A stretch of DNA of 64,000 nucleotides from Amycolatopsis sp. GM8. Its GTDB lineage: Bacteria; Actinomycetota; Actinomycetes; Mycobacteriales; Pseudonocardiaceae. The notes beneath the pieces were generated by a model. The model saw only the letters and a program-made list of their open reading frames with translations, had not been told where the DNA came from and searched no databases. The stretch spans positions 371,696 to 435,695 of the forward strand of contig NZ_JAJKFK010000005.1 of the NCBI RefSeq assembly GCF_021653975.1, read 5' to 3'. Positions 16,125-25,907 of the stretch are shown in pieces. Positions within the stretch are counted from its first letter, which is position 1; the number at the start of each line of letters is the position of its first letter. The position numbers and the translations under genes were made by a program.

Positions 16125-16358
16125 GTGGTCCACGCATACATCCTCATCCAGACCGAGGTCGGCAAAGCCGCCGCGGTGGCGTCGGAGATCTCGGGCATCC
16201 CGGGGGTCACCACCTCCGAGGATGTGACCGGCCCGTACGACGTGATCGTGCGCGCCGAGGCGGACACCGTGGACCAGCTCGGGCAGCTCGTGGTCGCGAA
16301 GGTCCAGGGCGTCGACGGGATCACGCGCACCCTGACCTGCCCGGTGGTACACCTCTGA
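16125..16358 (+). CDS. Stand-alone Lrp/AsnC ligand-binding (RAM) domain protein
   Basis: 77 residues from the GTG at 16125 with AAGGGG (16113-16118) as ribosome site. It consists only of the alpha-beta RAM domain of Lrp/AsnC regulators: VVHAYILIQTEVGKAAAVAS, then GPYDVIVRAEADTVDQLGQL and VDGITRTLTCPVVHL. There is no helix-turn-helix. Such proteins form Lrp-like oligomers that bind amino acids and may modulate full-length Lrp proteins. A longer open frame upstream overlaps thiL antisense and has no ribosome site. The DUF3515 gene starts one base after its stop. Confidence 0.9.
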   Translation: MVHAYILIQTEVGKAAAVASEISGIPGVTTSEDVTGPYDVIVRAEADTVDQLGQLVVAKVQGVDGITRTLTCPVVHL

Positions 16359-16359
16359 C

Positions 16360-16899
16360 GTGCCCGACGTGCAAAGTGGCGCCCCACCCCGGCGCCTGAT
16401 CATCCTGGCCGCTGCCCTGGCCGTGGCGCTTGCCGTGGTCGTAGCGGTGCTCGCCATCGTGAACCGGTCCTCGAACCAGCAGCCGGAGACCGGCCCGCTC
16501 GCCCTCGTGCCCGTGCCCGCGTCGCAATCGGACTCCCCGGAATGCGCCGCGCTCGTCCCCGCGCTACCCGCCCAGCTCATCTCGAACGGCGCCACCCTGA
16601 ACCGGCGGGAGATCGCCGAACCAGCCCCACCCGCGACGGTTGCCTGGGGCGCCCCAGATGCCATCGTCCTGCGGTGCGGCTTGGACCGCCCCCCGGAGCT
16701 GACCCAGACCGCACAACTACGAGTCGTCTCGGGCGTGCAATGGCTGCCAGTCGAAGGCCAAGGCGCATCAACATGGTACGTAGTCGACCGGAACGTCTAC
16801 ATAGGACTAACCGTGCCAGACTCCGCAGGCACCGGCCCCCTGCAAACAATCTCGGACACCGTCGCAAAAACGCTGGCGCCGATCCCACTGCGGTTCTGA
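16360..16899 (+). CDS. DUF3515 family membrane-anchored protein
   Basis: 179 residues from the GTG at 16360, immediately after the RAM-domain stop. The N-terminus is short and basic, followed by one transmembrane helix (LIILAAALAVALAVVVAVLA, about residues 13-32) and an extracytoplasmic domain with paired cysteines (SPECAALVPALP and IVLRCGLDRP). The domain is a DUF3515 member, found in actinobacteria beside thiL and ddl; its function is unknown. Gene order suggests a cell-envelope role with ddl, but this is guilt by association only. Confidence 0.85.
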   Translation: MPDVQSGAPPRRLIILAAALAVALAVVVAVLAIVNRSSNQQPETGPLALVPVPASQSDSPECAALVPALPAQLISNGATLNRREIAEPAPPATVAWGAPDAIVLRCGLDRPPELTQTAQLRVVSGVQWLPVEGQGASTWYVVDRNVYIGLTVPDSAGTGPLQTISDTVAKTLAPIPLRF

Positions 16900-16916
16900 G
16901 GCCAGCAACACAAACC

Positions 16917-17053
16917 AACCACGCCACCGCCCACACCCTCCCCCACCCCGATCCCAAGCCGCCCTTGCGGGAAGCGGGATTTGTCAAGGTACTCTTTCCC
17001 GCCTTGACGAATCCCGCTTCCCGCGAACACTCAAAGATCGGGGCGGGGGAGGG
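16917..17053 (+). repeat. Family 2-related element with a different hairpin core
   Basis: The outer left segment (CCCACACCCTCCCCCACCCC, then GATCCCAAGCCGCCC) and the right segment (GATCGGGGCGGGGGAGGG) resemble those of the family 2 copies, but the core differs. A near-perfect 23-bp stem (16967-16989 with 17002-17024, one mismatch) encloses a 12-nt loop. It lies 79 bp upstream of family 1 copy B in the DUF3515/ddl convergent gap. Confidence 0.75.
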
Positions 17054-17131
17054 CCCACGCTGGGGCGAGGGCGCCTTGCGCCCGGTTACGTGGGTCCGGT
17101 AGGGCACCCGCACGGGCCAGGTTCAAAAGCA

Positions 17132-17364
17132 AAAGATCAAAAGATGCCTCGCCGGCGGGCTGGCTCCGGGATGAGGGGGCCCAGGGGATCTCGCCTTGGG
17201 TGGGTGGTTGAGTTGGGTGGTCATCCCGTCGCCTGCGGTTTTCGAATATCACTTTTCCTCAGAGCCGCAAGCTTTGTGTTCTCGGCCGCCGGACCCAGCA
17301 AAGGTTGCGGCCCTGACGAAAAGTGATCGTGCCGGTTTCAGGCGACGGGATGACCACCCAACTC
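17132..17364 (+). repeat. Family 1 palindromic interspersed element, copy B (233 bp)
   Basis: Same length, orientation and organisation as the copies at 1088 and 49489: head with GATGCCTCGCCGGCGGGCTG, inverted arms ending in CACCCAACTC at 17364. The loop (TTTGTGTTCTCGGCCGCCGG) is like copy C rather than copy A. It ends 28 bp from the ddl stop, between convergent genes. Confidence 0.9.
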
Positions 17365-17392
17365 GCCCTATGGGCTTACGCCCGCCGCGTCC

Positions 17393-18481
17393 TTACCGCA
17401 GCCCGGTTCCCCGTGCGACTGCGGTGTCCACCAGTGTCGTCAACAGTGTCCTGAAGTCCATACCTGTCACTGCCCACATTTTCGGGTAGGCCGAGGTGGC
17501 TGTGAAGCCGGGCATGGTGTTGACCTCGTTCACCGTCAGCTCGCCGTTCTCGCCGACGAAGAAGTCGACGCGGGCGAGGCCTTGGCAGTCGAGGGCGTGG
17601 AAGGCGCGGATGGCCATGGCACGCAACCGTTCCGTCACGGCGTCATCGAGTTTGGCAGGGATGTCGAGTTCGGCATCGTCACCGATGTACTTGGTTTCGA
17701 AATCGTACCAGGCATCGTCACCCAGAACACGGATTTCGGCGGGCAATGATGCCTCGACCCGGCCGTCCGGGAATTCGAGTACGCCGCATTCGATTTCGCG
17801 TCCGGCGACCGCCGCTTCGATGAGGACCTTCGGATCCGTCTGGCGCGCCAAACCAATGGCGTCGTCGAGCTGCGACCAATCGGTCACCTTGCTGATGCCG
17901 ATCGACGAGCCGGCACGCGAGGGTTTGACGAACACCGGCAGCCCGAGCCGTTCGCGATCCGCCTCGTCCAAAGTGGACTGTCCGCGCCGCAGAGCGGCAT
18001 AGGATCCGACCGGAAGTCCTTCCGCGGCAAGGAGTTTCTTCGCGTACTCCTTGTCCATCGCCGCCGCGCTGGCGAGCACACCCGCACCGACGTACGGGAT
18101 CTCCGCCAGTTCCAGCAGGCCCTGAATGGTGCCGTCCTCACCGAAAGCACCGTGCAGCACCGGGAACACGACATCGACCTCGCCGAGCGCCGCCGCACCC
18201 GAGTCGAGGGTGACGAGCTCGCGCCGGGTCGGGTCACCGGCGAGTACGAGCGCCTGGCCGGTCTCGTCGACGGTCGGCAGCTCACTGCCGTGGATCTCCA
18301 GGGTCTTCGGGTCCGAACTGCCCAGGACCCAACCGCCCTGCTGGGTGATGCCGACCGGCACGATCTCGAACCTGTCGGGATCCAGGCTCGCCAGCACACT
18401 CCCCGCCGAGACACAGGAGATCGTGTGTTCGGTGCTGCGGCCGCCGAACACCACGGCAACCCGCGTCTTCCCGTTGCTCAT
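17393..18481 (-). CDS. ddl: D-alanine--D-alanine ligase
   Basis: 362 residues. Ddl joins two D-alanines with ATP to make the terminal dipeptide of peptidoglycan precursors. Seen: N-terminal [20 protein letters not shown] (GGxSxEHxxS motif), ATP-grasp residues in [17 protein letters not shown], and the C-terminal metal-binding [20 protein letters not shown]. The phenol-side Tyr found in D-Ala-D-Ala rather than D-Ala-D-Lac ligases cannot be confirmed by eye, but gene context (thiL, DUF3515) fits the housekeeping ligase. The start follows the usual short MSNGKTR leader. Confidence 0.95.
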   Translation of the reverse strand: MSNGKTRVAVVFGGRSTEHTISCVSAGSVLASLDPDRFEIVPVGITQQGGWVLGSSDPKTLEIHGSELPTVDETGQALVLAGDPTRRELVTLDSGAAALGEVDVVFPVLHGAFGEDGTIQGLLELAEIPYVGAGVLASAAAMDKEYAKKLLAAEGLPVGSYAALRRGQSTLDEADRERLGLPVFVKPSRAGSSIGISKVTDWSQLDDAIGLARQTDPKVLIEAAVAGREIECGVLEFPDGRVEASLPAEIRVLGDDAWYDFETKYIGDDAELDIPAKLDDAVTERLRAMAIRAFHALDCQGLARVDFFVGENGELTVNEVNTMPGFTATSAYPKMWAVTGMDFRTLLTTLVDTAVARGTGLR

Positions 18482-18517
18482 GGAGCGTCACCCTACCGGG
18501 CGCTTGCGGCCCACGGC

Positions 18518-19888
18518 TCAGCGCAGCAATTCGACGAGGGAGCCGAGCGCGTCGCGCAGCGCCTCCCGGGAACAGCCCGCGTAACCGATCGCCGCGCCGA
18601 AAGCCGTGGGCGTGCCCGTGAAATGGCGGGCAAGGCCGTCGAGCTGGATGCCCCGCCGTTCCGCCGCGCGCAGCCGCTCGCGTTCCACCTCCGCCGACGC
18701 GAACGGCACCACCAGATGCGCGCCCGCCTCGTCGCCGAGCACCGGCACGTCCGCCGCCCGCAGCGCGGCCACCAGCAGCATCCGGCGCTCCGACAACTCA
18801 CGCCGCAGTTTTCGCAGGTGACGGCCCAGATCGCCGTGCCGGGCCAGCTCGATCAGCACCCGCTGCCCGGCCGGCGAAGGGCGTGTACCGGTGCGGTCCC
18901 GGTAGGCGAGCACGGCCGAGGTGACCCCCGGCGGCGCGACGATCCAGCCCGCGCCGAGCGTCGGTGTGAGGATCTTGCTCGTGGTACCCAGATGCACGAC
19001 CACATCCGGGGCGAGCGCGGCCAGCAGCGGCAGCGGCGCCACGTCGAACCGCAGCTCACCGTCGTAGTCGTCCTCGATCACCAGCATGTTCCCCCGCCGC
19101 GCGCGTTCGACGAGATCGACCCGGCGGGCGGCGCTCATCCTGCTCCCCATCGGATACTGGTGCGCGGGCGAGCAATACACGGCCCGTGCGCCCGCGGGAA
19201 CCGCGTCCGGCCGCAGCCCCTCGTCGTCGACCGGCACCCCAACGACCTGCACACCGGCGGACCGCAGCGCCTGCACGGCCCGCTGGTACCCCGGTTCTTC
19301 GACCGCGACCAGATCCCCCGCGGTGAACACGGCCCCGGCCAGCTCGACGACCGCCGCCGTGGTGCCGCCGGTCGCGAGCACGAAGTCCGTGCCGACCGCG
19401 AGCCCGCGGTGCCGCAACAGGTGTTCGGCGATCGCCGCGCGGTAGTCCGGCAGTCCGGCGCGGTGCGCGCGCGACAGCGGAGGCGCGTCGGCCGCGGCGC
19501 GCCACGCACGCCGCCACGCCGCCCGGTCCAGACCCGCAGCCCACGGCGTGCCCGGGGTCAGGTCGAGAATTCCATCGGGTTCCCGCTGCTCACCGGGTAC
19601 CGTGCGATGGATGGGCCGGTCACTCGGCGGCGAGGTGGTCACATAGGTGCCCGAGCCGTGCCGCCCGGCGATCCAGCCCTCGGCGTGCAGCTGCTCGTAG
19701 GCGGCGGAGGTCACGGTGCGGCTCACCCCGAGCCGCTCGGCCAGCGCCCGGGTCGACGGCAACCGGTCGCCGCCCCGCAGGTGCCCGCTCGACGCCGACT
19801 CCCGCAACGCGTCGGCGAGCTGCACCGCGAGCGGCGCCGAGGACTCGCGGTCGAGCGTCACGGGCAGGGCGGTTCCGGAATGCGTCAC
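18518..19888 (-). CDS. MocR/PdxR-type regulator (GntR helix-turn-helix fused to an aminotransferase-like domain)
   Basis: 456 residues from the GTG at 19888, with AAAGG as ribosome site; a TTG at 19915 is possible. The N-terminal GntR winged helix reads PSTRALAERLGVSRTVTSAA then YEQLHAEGWIAGRHGSGTYV. The rest is a fold-type I aminotransferase domain with VIEDDYDGELRFD and the PLP lysine in HLGTTSKILTPTLGAGW. MocR proteins sense PLP or amino compounds; PdxR members activate vitamin B6 synthesis. It diverges from a pyridoxamine-phosphate-oxidase-like gene, which fits a B6-related or flavin-related role for the pair. Confidence 0.9.
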   Translation of the reverse strand: MTHSGTALPVTLDRESSAPLAVQLADALRESASSGHLRGGDRLPSTRALAERLGVSRTVTSAAYEQLHAEGWIAGRHGSGTYVTTSPPSDRPIHRTVPGEQREPDGILDLTPGTPWAAGLDRAAWRRAWRAAADAPPLSRAHRAGLPDYRAAIAEHLLRHRGLAVGTDFVLATGGTTAAVVELAGAVFTAGDLVAVEEPGYQRAVQALRSAGVQVVGVPVDDEGLRPDAVPAGARAVYCSPAHQYPMGSRMSAARRVDLVERARRGNMLVIEDDYDGELRFDVAPLPLLAALAPDVVVHLGTTSKILTPTLGAGWIVAPPGVTSAVLAYRDRTGTRPSPAGQRVLIELARHGDLGRHLRKLRRELSERRMLLVAALRAADVPVLGDEAGAHLVVPFASAEVERERLRAAERRGIQLDGLARHFTGTPTAFGAAIGYAGCSREALRDALGSLVELLR

Positions 19889-19913
19889 GAGAAGTGGACC
19901 TTTCAAATGCGCC

Positions 19914-19926
19914 AATAGTGGCTATT
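19914..19926. promoter_or_regulatory. Palindrome AATAG-TGG-CTATT between divergent genes, candidate MocR operator
   Basis: Perfect palindrome with 3-nt spacer, located between the divergent starts (19888 and 19961). It overlaps a TATTCT -10-like hexamer (19923-19928) for the plus-strand gene. MocR regulators commonly bind the shared promoter region. A 12-bp identical sequence occurs at 36233. Confidence 0.45.
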
Positions 19927-19960
19927 CTACGATGCCACCTCGCTGATGCACGCTGGACGC

Positions 19961-20608
19961 ATGACGCTTTCGCCCACCCCTCGCAGCACCCTGACCCGCA
20001 AGAAGGACCGGGCCGCCACCGACCGGCAGGCGCTGTACGACGTGCTCGACGAGGCGCTCATCTGCCACCTCGGGCTCGTGCTGAATGGCTCTCCTGTCGT
20101 GCTGCCCACGGGGTTCGGTCGCGACGGCGACACGCTGTACTTGCACGGGTCGACGGGCGCGGGCAACCTGCGCGCGGCGGCGCAGGGGATCGACGTGTGC
20201 GCGACCGTGACCCTGCTCGACGGGATCGTCTACGCGCGCTCGCTGAACAACCACTCGATGAACTACCGCAGCGCGGTCGTGCACGGGCGCGCCCGGCTGG
20301 TCGAGGACGACGGCGAACGGATGCGCGGACTCGAGGTCATCACCGAACACCTGGCGCCCGGTTCGTGGCAGCACGCGCGTGCGGTCAACGCGAAGGAATT
20401 CGCCTCGGTCGTGGTGCTCTCGCTCGACCTCGCCGAGGCGTCGGTGAAGGCCCGCGCCGGCGGGCCCGGCGAGGAGCCGGAAGACTTGTCCGCCAACGAG
20501 ATCTGGGCCGGTGTGGTGCCGGTCCAGACCACTTTCGGCGAGCCGGTCCCGGCGGACTACGCGCGCGTGCCCGTCCCGGCGCACGTCAGTCGCGGACGGG
20601 CCCGCTGA
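19961..20608 (+). CDS. Pyridoxamine 5'-phosphate oxidase-family (FMN-binding split barrel) protein
   Basis: 215 residues from the ATG at 19961 (MTLSPTPRSTLTRKKDRAAT); an ATG at 19946 would add five residues. The split-barrel flavin fold is indicated by ICHLGLVLNGSPVVLPTGFG, LYLHGSTGAGNLRAAAQG and NYRSAVVHGRARLVED, a pattern of the PF12900-type nitroimidazole-resistance/PPOX-like group. It lacks the full signature of true PdxH, so the substrate is unknown. Divergence from a MocR regulator is the main clue to its role. Its 3' end overlaps the convergent cupin gene by 23 bp. Confidence 0.85.
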   Translation: MTLSPTPRSTLTRKKDRAATDRQALYDVLDEALICHLGLVLNGSPVVLPTGFGRDGDTLYLHGSTGAGNLRAAAQGIDVCATVTLLDGIVYARSLNNHSMNYRSAVVHGRARLVEDDGERMRGLEVITEHLAPGSWQHARAVNAKEFASVVVLSLDLAEASVKARAGGPGEEPEDLSANEIWAGVVPVQTTFGEPVPADYARVPVPAHVSRGRAR

Positions 20609-21053
20609 CCGGGTCGAGGTGGTACGGCCGCATCGCGCGGCCGCCGGCGCGGTAGACGTGGATGCTGATCGCCGGATCCGGCCCGTCGTTGCGGACCTGG
20701 TGCACGTACCCGGGCCCGAACACGCGCGACTGCCCGGCATTCAGCGCGTGCAACTCGGTGAGTCCGGGCCGGGCCACGGTTTCCGCGAGGCGGCCGCTGA
20801 CGATCGTGAACGCGCCGGAGGACTGGGCGTGGTCGTGCAGGTCCGCCTGCTGGCCCGGCAGCCAGCCCATCAGCCACACCTCCTCGGCCGCGTCTCCCGC
20901 GATCTTGGTGGAGAACCGGTGGTCGGGGTCGTAGCGGAGCAGATGGCGCCAGCGGTCCCTGGCGGCCGCGTACTCGAGCGCGACGCGCACGGGATGCCGC
21001 AGGGCGGCACGGTTTTCGGCAATGACAACGGTGTTGTCCGGAACGGCGAACAT
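20586..21053 (-). CDS. Cysteine dioxygenase family cupin protein
   Basis: 155 residues. Cysteine dioxygenase oxidises L-cysteine to cysteine sulfinate using a mononuclear iron. The cupin metal ligands are visible: His73 and His75 (QADLHDHAQSSGAFTIVSG) and His118 (GPGYVHQVRNDG). The C-terminal ISIHVYRAGG strand is typical of the bacterial family. Related thiol dioxygenases use other thiols, so substrate assignment is provisional. The gene is preceded by a leader of about 80 bp with a tiny open frame containing two Cys codons (see 21105-21131). Confidence 0.85.
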   Translation of the reverse strand: MFAVPDNTVVIAENRAALRHPVRVALEYAAARDRWRHLLRYDPDHRFSTKIAGDAAEEVWLMGWLPGQQADLHDHAQSSGAFTIVSGRLAETVARPGLTELHALNAGQSRVFGPGYVHQVRNDGPDPAISIHVYRAGGRAMRPYHLDPVSGPVRD

Positions 21054-21104
21054 GAGCGCTGATGTCCTTGGAAAGGGAGAAGGAAAAGGGGTCGCTGGGG
21101 CGGA

Positions 21105-21131
21105 TCAGCGACAAGGACACAACGCGAACAT
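21105..21131 (-). CDS. Possible cysteine-containing leader peptide upstream of the cysteine dioxygenase-like gene
   Basis: On the minus strand an ATG at 21131 opens MFALCPCR followed by TGA, 51 bp upstream of the dioxygenase start. A -35-like TTGACC lies 17 bp before TTCGCT, and the ATG follows 7 bp later, so the mRNA could be leaderless and begin with this frame. Cysteine-rich leader peptides are known to tune cysteine genes in mycobacteria. Two Cys codons in eight is suggestive only. It is too short to be judged by coding statistics. Confidence 0.28.
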   Translation of the reverse strand: MFALCPCR

Positions 21132-21195
21132 GGCGCACAGCGAACCAGGACGAACCAGTCAGGTCAAACCGATCCCATCACGTGGAATCGCGAGG

Positions 21196-22206
21196 TCAGG
21201 ACCACTCGTGCTTGTTCTGCCTGCCCAATAGCTCGGCGCCGGCCGCGCGGGGGTCGAGGCCCTCGTGGCAGACGCGGTGCATCGCGTCCGTGATCGGCAT
21301 GTCGACACCGGTGGTCTGGGCCAGTTCCCGGATCGACGAACACGACATCACGCCCTCGGCCACCTGTCCCCCGGCGGCCTGCTGCGCCTGTTCGACCGTG
21401 TCGCCATGGCCGAGCCGCTCGCCGAAGGTCCGGTTCCGGGACAACGGGGACGAGCACGTCGCGACCAGGTCGCCGACCCCCGCGAGGCCCGCGAACGTCA
21501 GCGGATCGGCGCCGAACTTCGCGCCCAGCCGCGCCATCTCCGCCAGCCCGCGGGTGATCAGCGTGGCCACCGTGTTGGCCCCGTAACCCATGCCCACCGC
21601 CATCCCGCAGCTGAGCGCGATCACGTTCTTGCACGCGCCGCCGAGCTCACAGCCGACCACGTCCGTGTTGGTGTACGGCCGGAAGTACGCGTTCGACGTC
21701 GCCCGCTGGATCGCCACCGCGCGCTCGTGGTCCGTGCACGCGAGCACGGCCGCCGCGGGCTGTTCCTGCGCGATCTCGCGCGCGAGGTTCGGCCCGGACA
21801 CCACGACGATCTCGTTCTCCGGCCGCTCCGAGATCTCCGCGATGACCTCGCTCATCCGCTTGAGCGTGCCGAGTTCGACACCTTTCGCGAGGCTCACCAG
21901 GATCGCGCCGGGCGGCAGCAGCGCGCGCCAGCCGGTCAGGTTCGCGCGCAGGCTCTGGCTCGGCACGGCGAGCACCACAGCCTCGGCCCCGGCGAGCGCC
22001 TCGGCCGCATCCGCGGTCGCGGTGATGTTCTCCGGCAACGGCACATCGGGGAGATACCCGGCGTTGACGCGCACGTCCCGGATCTCCGCGGCGACCTCCG
22101 GGCGGCGGGCCCACATCGTGACGTCCCGGCCCGCGTCCGCGAGCACCTTCGCGAAGGCGGTGCCCCACGAACCCGCACCGAGCACCGTGATGCGCTGGAC
22201 GTCCAT
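21196..22206 (-). CDS. gpsA: NAD(P)H-dependent glycerol-3-phosphate dehydrogenase
   Basis: 336 residues from the ATG at 22206. It reduces dihydroxyacetone phosphate to sn-glycerol 3-phosphate, the backbone of phospholipids. N-terminal Rossmann motif [20 protein letters not shown]; catalytic-domain block [20 protein letters not shown] with the conserved lysine; and [18 protein letters not shown], the family substrate-binding signature. The start overlaps the plsC stop by one base (TGATG), so the two phospholipid genes are coupled. Confidence 0.96.
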   Translation of the reverse strand: MDVQRITVLGAGSWGTAFAKVLADAGRDVTMWARRPEVAAEIRDVRVNAGYLPDVPLPENITATADAAEALAGAEAVVLAVPSQSLRANLTGWRALLPPGAILVSLAKGVELGTLKRMSEVIAEISERPENEIVVVSGPNLAREIAQEQPAAAVLACTDHERAVAIQRATSNAYFRPYTNTDVVGCELGGACKNVIALSCGMAVGMGYGANTVATLITRGLAEMARLGAKFGADPLTFAGLAGVGDLVATCSSPLSRNRTFGERLGHGDTVEQAQQAAGGQVAEGVMSCSSIRELAQTTGVDMPITDAMHRVCHEGLDPRAAGAELLGRQNKHEWS

Positions 22207-22913
22207 CACTCGCCGTCCGCCGGCTCCGGCTTCTGCGCCGGCGGCCGCTCACCGCGGATGTCGGCGAGCAGCTCGGTGACCTCGCCCATCATCAGCTCGG
22301 TCACCTCGCGCAGCACCGCCGCGGTCTGCTCCTTGTCCCGGTACGGGGTCAGGTCCACCGGCTCGCCCACCGAATGCGTGATCGTCCGGCGCGGGAACAG
22401 GCGCAGCTTCTTGTTGTAGAAGTCGAGGATCTCGCTGGTGCCCCAGCGCGCGATCGGGATGACCGGGACGTCGGTACCGAGCGCGAGCCGCGCGACGCCG
22501 GTGAACGAGCGCTTCGGCCAGCCTTCCGGGTCCTTCGTGATGGTGCCCTCGGGATAGATGACGACGATCTTGCCGTCCCGCAGCGCCTGGAAAGCGGCCC
22601 GCAGGCTGTCGCCCGCGCTGCTCGATCCGCGATAGACCGGGATGCTGCCCGCGCCAAGGAAGATCTTGCCGAAGATCGGCGTGGTGGCGAGGCTGGCCTT
22701 GCCGAGGAACCGCGGCACCCGCCCCTGCCGGTGGATGAACACCGCGTCGACCGCCGGGTCCATGTGTGAGATGTGGTTCATCACCACCAGCGCGCCGCCT
22801 TCGCGGGGAATGCGGTCGCCGCCCCGGTAAGCCCGCCGGCTCAAGTACGTGACCGGGTACAACAGGACCGCGGCGAATCCGACCCAGAACCCGCCCTTCT
22901 CACGACCGGCCAA
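22206..22913 (-). CDS. plsC: 1-acyl-sn-glycerol-3-phosphate acyltransferase
   Basis: 235 residues. It acylates lysophosphatidic acid at sn-2 at the inner membrane face. The catalytic HX4D motif is [18 protein letters not shown] (His47, Asp52), and the glycerol-phosphate binding block is [21 protein letters not shown] hydrophobic N-terminal stretch ([16 protein letters not shown]) associates it with the membrane. It is coupled with gpsA, placing synthesis of glycerol 3-phosphate and its acylation in one operon, and it diverges from the CofC gene. Confidence 0.93.
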   Translation of the reverse strand: MAGREKGGFWVGFAAVLLYPVTYLSRRAYRGGDRIPREGGALVVMNHISHMDPAVDAVFIHRQGRVPRFLGKASLATTPIFGKIFLGAGSIPVYRGSSSAGDSLRAAFQALRDGKIVVIYPEGTITKDPEGWPKRSFTGVARLALGTDVPVIPIARWGTSEILDFYNKKLRLFPRRTITHSVGEPVDLTPYRDKEQTAAVLREVTELMMGEVTELLADIRGERPPAQKPEPADGE

Positions 22914-22974
22914 GGCTCCTCCTGCTGTGGTTTCAACTGGTACCCGCCGATCCTAGGGTGCGCGTCGGGTAAAG

Positions 22975-23604
22975 ATGGAGACTGTGCCCGTGGATCTGAT
23001 CGTGCCGATGAAGCCGCCGCGGCTGGGTAAGTCCCGGCTGCGCGGCGCGGTCGACGACGCCCTGCATCCGGCGCTGGTGCTGGCGCTCGCGTCGGACACG
23101 ATCGCCGCAGCGGCCGGGGTCGCCCGCCGGGTGCTCGTCGTCGCGGGCGATCCGGACGCCGTCGCGTCACTGGCGGACTTCGGCGCGGAGATCGTCGACG
23201 AGGACGGGGCCGGTGATCTCAACGCCGCGCTGCGCCGGGGTGAGGCGCTGCTGCGGGCCGACGATCCGGACGCCGTGCTGGGCGCGCTGCAGGCGGACCT
23301 GCCCGCGCTGCGCCCGGAGGACCTGGCCGCCGCACTCACCGAGGCTGCGGGCCGCCGCTCGTTCGTCGCCGATTGGGAGGGCACCGGGACGACACTCCTG
23401 CTGTCCGCGCCCGGCGCCCCGCTGTGGCCTCGGTTCGGGCCGGGCTCCGCCCGCGCGCACACCGGCACGGACGCGATCGCGCTCACCCTGGCCGCCCCGG
23501 GCCTGCGCCGCGACGTCGACACCGCCGCGGATCTGGCGCACGCCGAGGCGCTCGGGCTCGGCAAACGGACCGGCGCCCTGCTCTACGAAGGGAGCGCGGC
23601 GTGA
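22975..23604 (+). CDS. cofC: 2-phospho-L-lactate / phosphoenolpyruvate guanylyltransferase (CofC/FbiD)
   Basis: 209 residues ([20 protein letters not shown]). CofC-type enzymes activate 2-phospholactate or, in mycobacteria (FbiD), phosphoenolpyruvate with GTP for coenzyme F420 synthesis. The N-terminal nucleotide-binding signature [13 protein letters not shown], the [14 protein letters not shown] aspartate motif and the C-terminal [17 protein letters not shown] fit the family. The actinobacterial substrate is probably phosphoenolpyruvate, by homology. A GTG three codons in is an alternative start. F420 production agrees with the Ddn-like gene at the left edge. Confidence 0.9.
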   Translation: METVPVDLIVPMKPPRLGKSRLRGAVDDALHPALVLALASDTIAAAAGVARRVLVVAGDPDAVASLADFGAEIVDEDGAGDLNAALRRGEALLRADDPDAVLGALQADLPALRPEDLAAALTEAAGRRSFVADWEGTGTTLLLSAPGAPLWPRFGPGSARAHTGTDAIALTLAAPGLRRDVDTAADLAHAEALGLGKRTGALLYEGSAA

Positions 23605-23720
23605 ACTTCTCGCGTCTACCGGGTCAACTTCTCAAGATCACGGTCCGTATCACCAGCGAGCTACTGAATGCGGCGATCGGCGTAGCGGCAAATCGGCTCG
23701 AAGTGAGTCACAATGCACGT

Positions 23721-25907
23721 GTGAGCAGCGACGAAACCATCACCACGGAAACAACCGCACCCGCCACTGATCCGGGCAGGCACGTGCAGTTCCGTGCCGT
23801 GCCGTCGGCGCCGCCCGCGGTGACGGCGCCCGTGCCGGCCGCCTCGGCGGAGTCGCTTCCCGACGACCGGTACTTCAACCGCGAGCTTTCCTGGCAGGAT
23901 TTCAACGCCCGGGTGCTCGCGCTCGCCGAGGACGAGTCCCAGCCTCTGCTCGAGCGCGCGAAGTTCCTCGCGATCTTCGCGTCCAATTTGGACGAGTTCT
24001 ACATGGTCCGGGTCGCCGGGCTGAAACGGCGCGACGAGACCGGGCTGCCGGTGCGCAGCGCCGACGGCCTCACCCCGCGCGAGCAGCTGGCGTACATCGC
24101 CAAGCGAAACCAGGACCTCGTCGAGCGGCACACCCTCGCGTTCGAGGACCACATCCGGCCCGCGCTGACCGAGCAGGACATCCACCTCGTCGGCTGGGCC
24201 GATCTCGAAGCCCCCGACCAGCTACGGTTGTCGAACTACTTCAGCGAGCAGATCTTCCCGGTGCTCACGCCGCTCGCCGTCGACCCCGCGCACCCGTTCC
24301 CCTATATCTCCGGGCTCTCGCTCAACCTCGCCGTCACCGTGCGGGACCCGGAGGAGGGCACCGAGCGGTTCGCGCGCGTGAAGGTGCCGAACAACGTACC
24401 GCGGCTCATCCGGGTGGAAACCGTGCGGGAAAGCCGGACCGCGACCTTCCTGCCGCTGGAGGAACTCATCGCCTCGCATCTGGGCGAGCTGTTCACCGGG
24501 ATGGAGGTCACCGAGCACCACGTGTTCCGGGTGACCCGCAACGCCGATTTCGAGGTCGAAGAGGATCGCGACGAAGATCTGTTGCAGGCCCTCGAACGCG
24601 AGCTGGCGCAGCGGCGGTTCGGCCCGCCGGTGCGGCTCGAGGTCGCGCAGGACATGAGCGAGCACATGCTCGAGCTGCTGCTGCGGGAGCTGGAAGTCGA
24701 CCCGCACGACTTGGTCGAGGTGCCGGGCCTGCTCGATCTGACGTGCCTGCACCAGTTGTCCAGTTTGGACCGCAAGGAACTGAAGGACCGCCCTTTTGTG
24801 CCGGCGACGCATCCGGCGTTCGCGGAACGTGAGACCCCGAAGAGCGTCTTCGCGACGTTGCGCGAGGGCGATGTGCTGGTGCACCACCCGTACGACTCGT
24901 TCTCCACGAGCGTGCAGCGGTTCATCGAGCAGGCCGCCACCGACGACCGGGTACTGGCGATCAAGCAGACGCTGTACCGCACCTCCGGTGACTCGCCGAT
25001 CGTCAACGCGCTCATCAACGCCGCCGAAGCGGGCAAGCAGGTCGTGGCGCTCGTGGAGATCAAGGCGCGCTTCGACGAGGAAGCCAACATCACCTGGGCC
25101 CGCCAGCTGGAACGCGCGGGCGTGCACGTGGTCTACGGGCTTGTCGGGCTGAAGACGCACTGCAAGGTGTGTCTGGTGGTGCGGCAGGAAGGGCAGACGC
25201 TGCGCCGCTACTGCCACGTCGGCACCGGCAACTACAACCCGAAGACCGCGCGGCTGTACGAAGACCTCGGGCTGCTGACGGCCGACCCGGCGATCGGCGC
25301 CGACCTGACGGACCTGTTCAACGTGCTCACCGGGTACTCGCGCCAGGAGACCTACCGGAACATTCTCACCTCTCCCAACGGGATCCGCCGCGGCATCCTG
25401 CGGCTCATCGGCGAGGAGATCGAGCACGCGCACGCCGGCAAGCAGGCGGGCATCCGGATCAAGTGCAACTCGCTGGTGGACGAACAGATCATCGACGCGT
25501 TGTACCGCGCCTCGCAGCAAGGTGTGCCGGTGCAGATCGTGGTGCGCGGGATCTGCTGTCTCAAGCCCGGAGTTCCCGGCCTGAGCGACAACATCACCGT
25601 GCGCTCGATCCTGGGCCGGTTCCTGGAGCACTCCCGGGTCTTCCATTTCCGCGCCGGTGGCTCGCACTGGATCGGCAGCGCGGACATGATGCACCGCAAC
25701 CTGGACCGCCGGATCGAGGCGCTGGTTTCGGTGAAGGACCCGAAGCTGACCGCGCAGCTGGACGAGGTGCTCGACTCCAGCCTCGATCCCGCCACCCGCT
25801 GCTGGGTGCTCGAGTCGACGGGCGAATGGACGCCGTTCCCCGCCGACGGTTCCACTGTCCGCGACCACCAGGTCGAGCTGATGAAAAAGCACGGAGCCAA
25901 CGGGTGA
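23721..25907 (+). CDS. ppk: Polyphosphate kinase 1
   Basis: 728 residues from the GTG at 23721, which gives the same N-terminal length before [20 protein letters not shown] as mycobacterial Ppk1. An in-frame GTG at 23601 overlapping the cofC stop is an alternative. Ppk1 polymerises the gamma phosphate of ATP into polyphosphate. Seen: N-domain [20 protein letters not shown], catalytic-domain [35 protein letters not shown], a first histidine in [18 protein letters not shown] (the autophosphorylated one by homology), and [14 protein letters not shown] near the C-terminus. It is coupled to mutT1 downstream by a 4-bp overlap. Confidence 0.95.
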   Translation: MSSDETITTETTAPATDPGRHVQFRAVPSAPPAVTAPVPAASAESLPDDRYFNRELSWQDFNARVLALAEDESQPLLERAKFLAIFASNLDEFYMVRVAGLKRRDETGLPVRSADGLTPREQLAYIAKRNQDLVERHTLAFEDHIRPALTEQDIHLVGWADLEAPDQLRLSNYFSEQIFPVLTPLAVDPAHPFPYISGLSLNLAVTVRDPEEGTERFARVKVPNNVPRLIRVETVRESRTATFLPLEELIASHLGELFTGMEVTEHHVFRVTRNADFEVEEDRDEDLLQALERELAQRRFGPPVRLEVAQDMSEHMLELLLRELEVDPHDLVEVPGLLDLTCLHQLSSLDRKELKDRPFVPATHPAFAERETPKSVFATLREGDVLVHHPYDSFSTSVQRFIEQAATDDRVLAIKQTLYRTSGDSPIVNALINAAEAGKQVVALVEIKARFDEEANITWARQLERAGVHVVYGLVGLKTHCKVCLVVRQEGQTLRRYCHVGTGNYNPKTARLYEDLGLLTADPAIGADLTDLFNVLTGYSRQETYRNILTSPNGIRRGILRLIGEEIEHAHAGKQAGIRIKCNSLVDEQIIDALYRASQQGVPVQIVVRGICCLKPGVPGLSDNITVRSILGRFLEHSRVFHFRAGGSHWIGSADMMHRNLDRRIEALVSVKDPKLTAQLDEVLDSSLDPATRCWVLESTGEWTPFPADGSTVRDHQVELMKKHGANG

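Noticed and set aside
23605..23720. Extension of ppk to the GTG at 23601 overlapping cofC
   Set aside because: It would add 40 residues not present in mycobacterial Ppk1; the GTG at 23721 gives the family N-terminal length. Kept only as an alternative.
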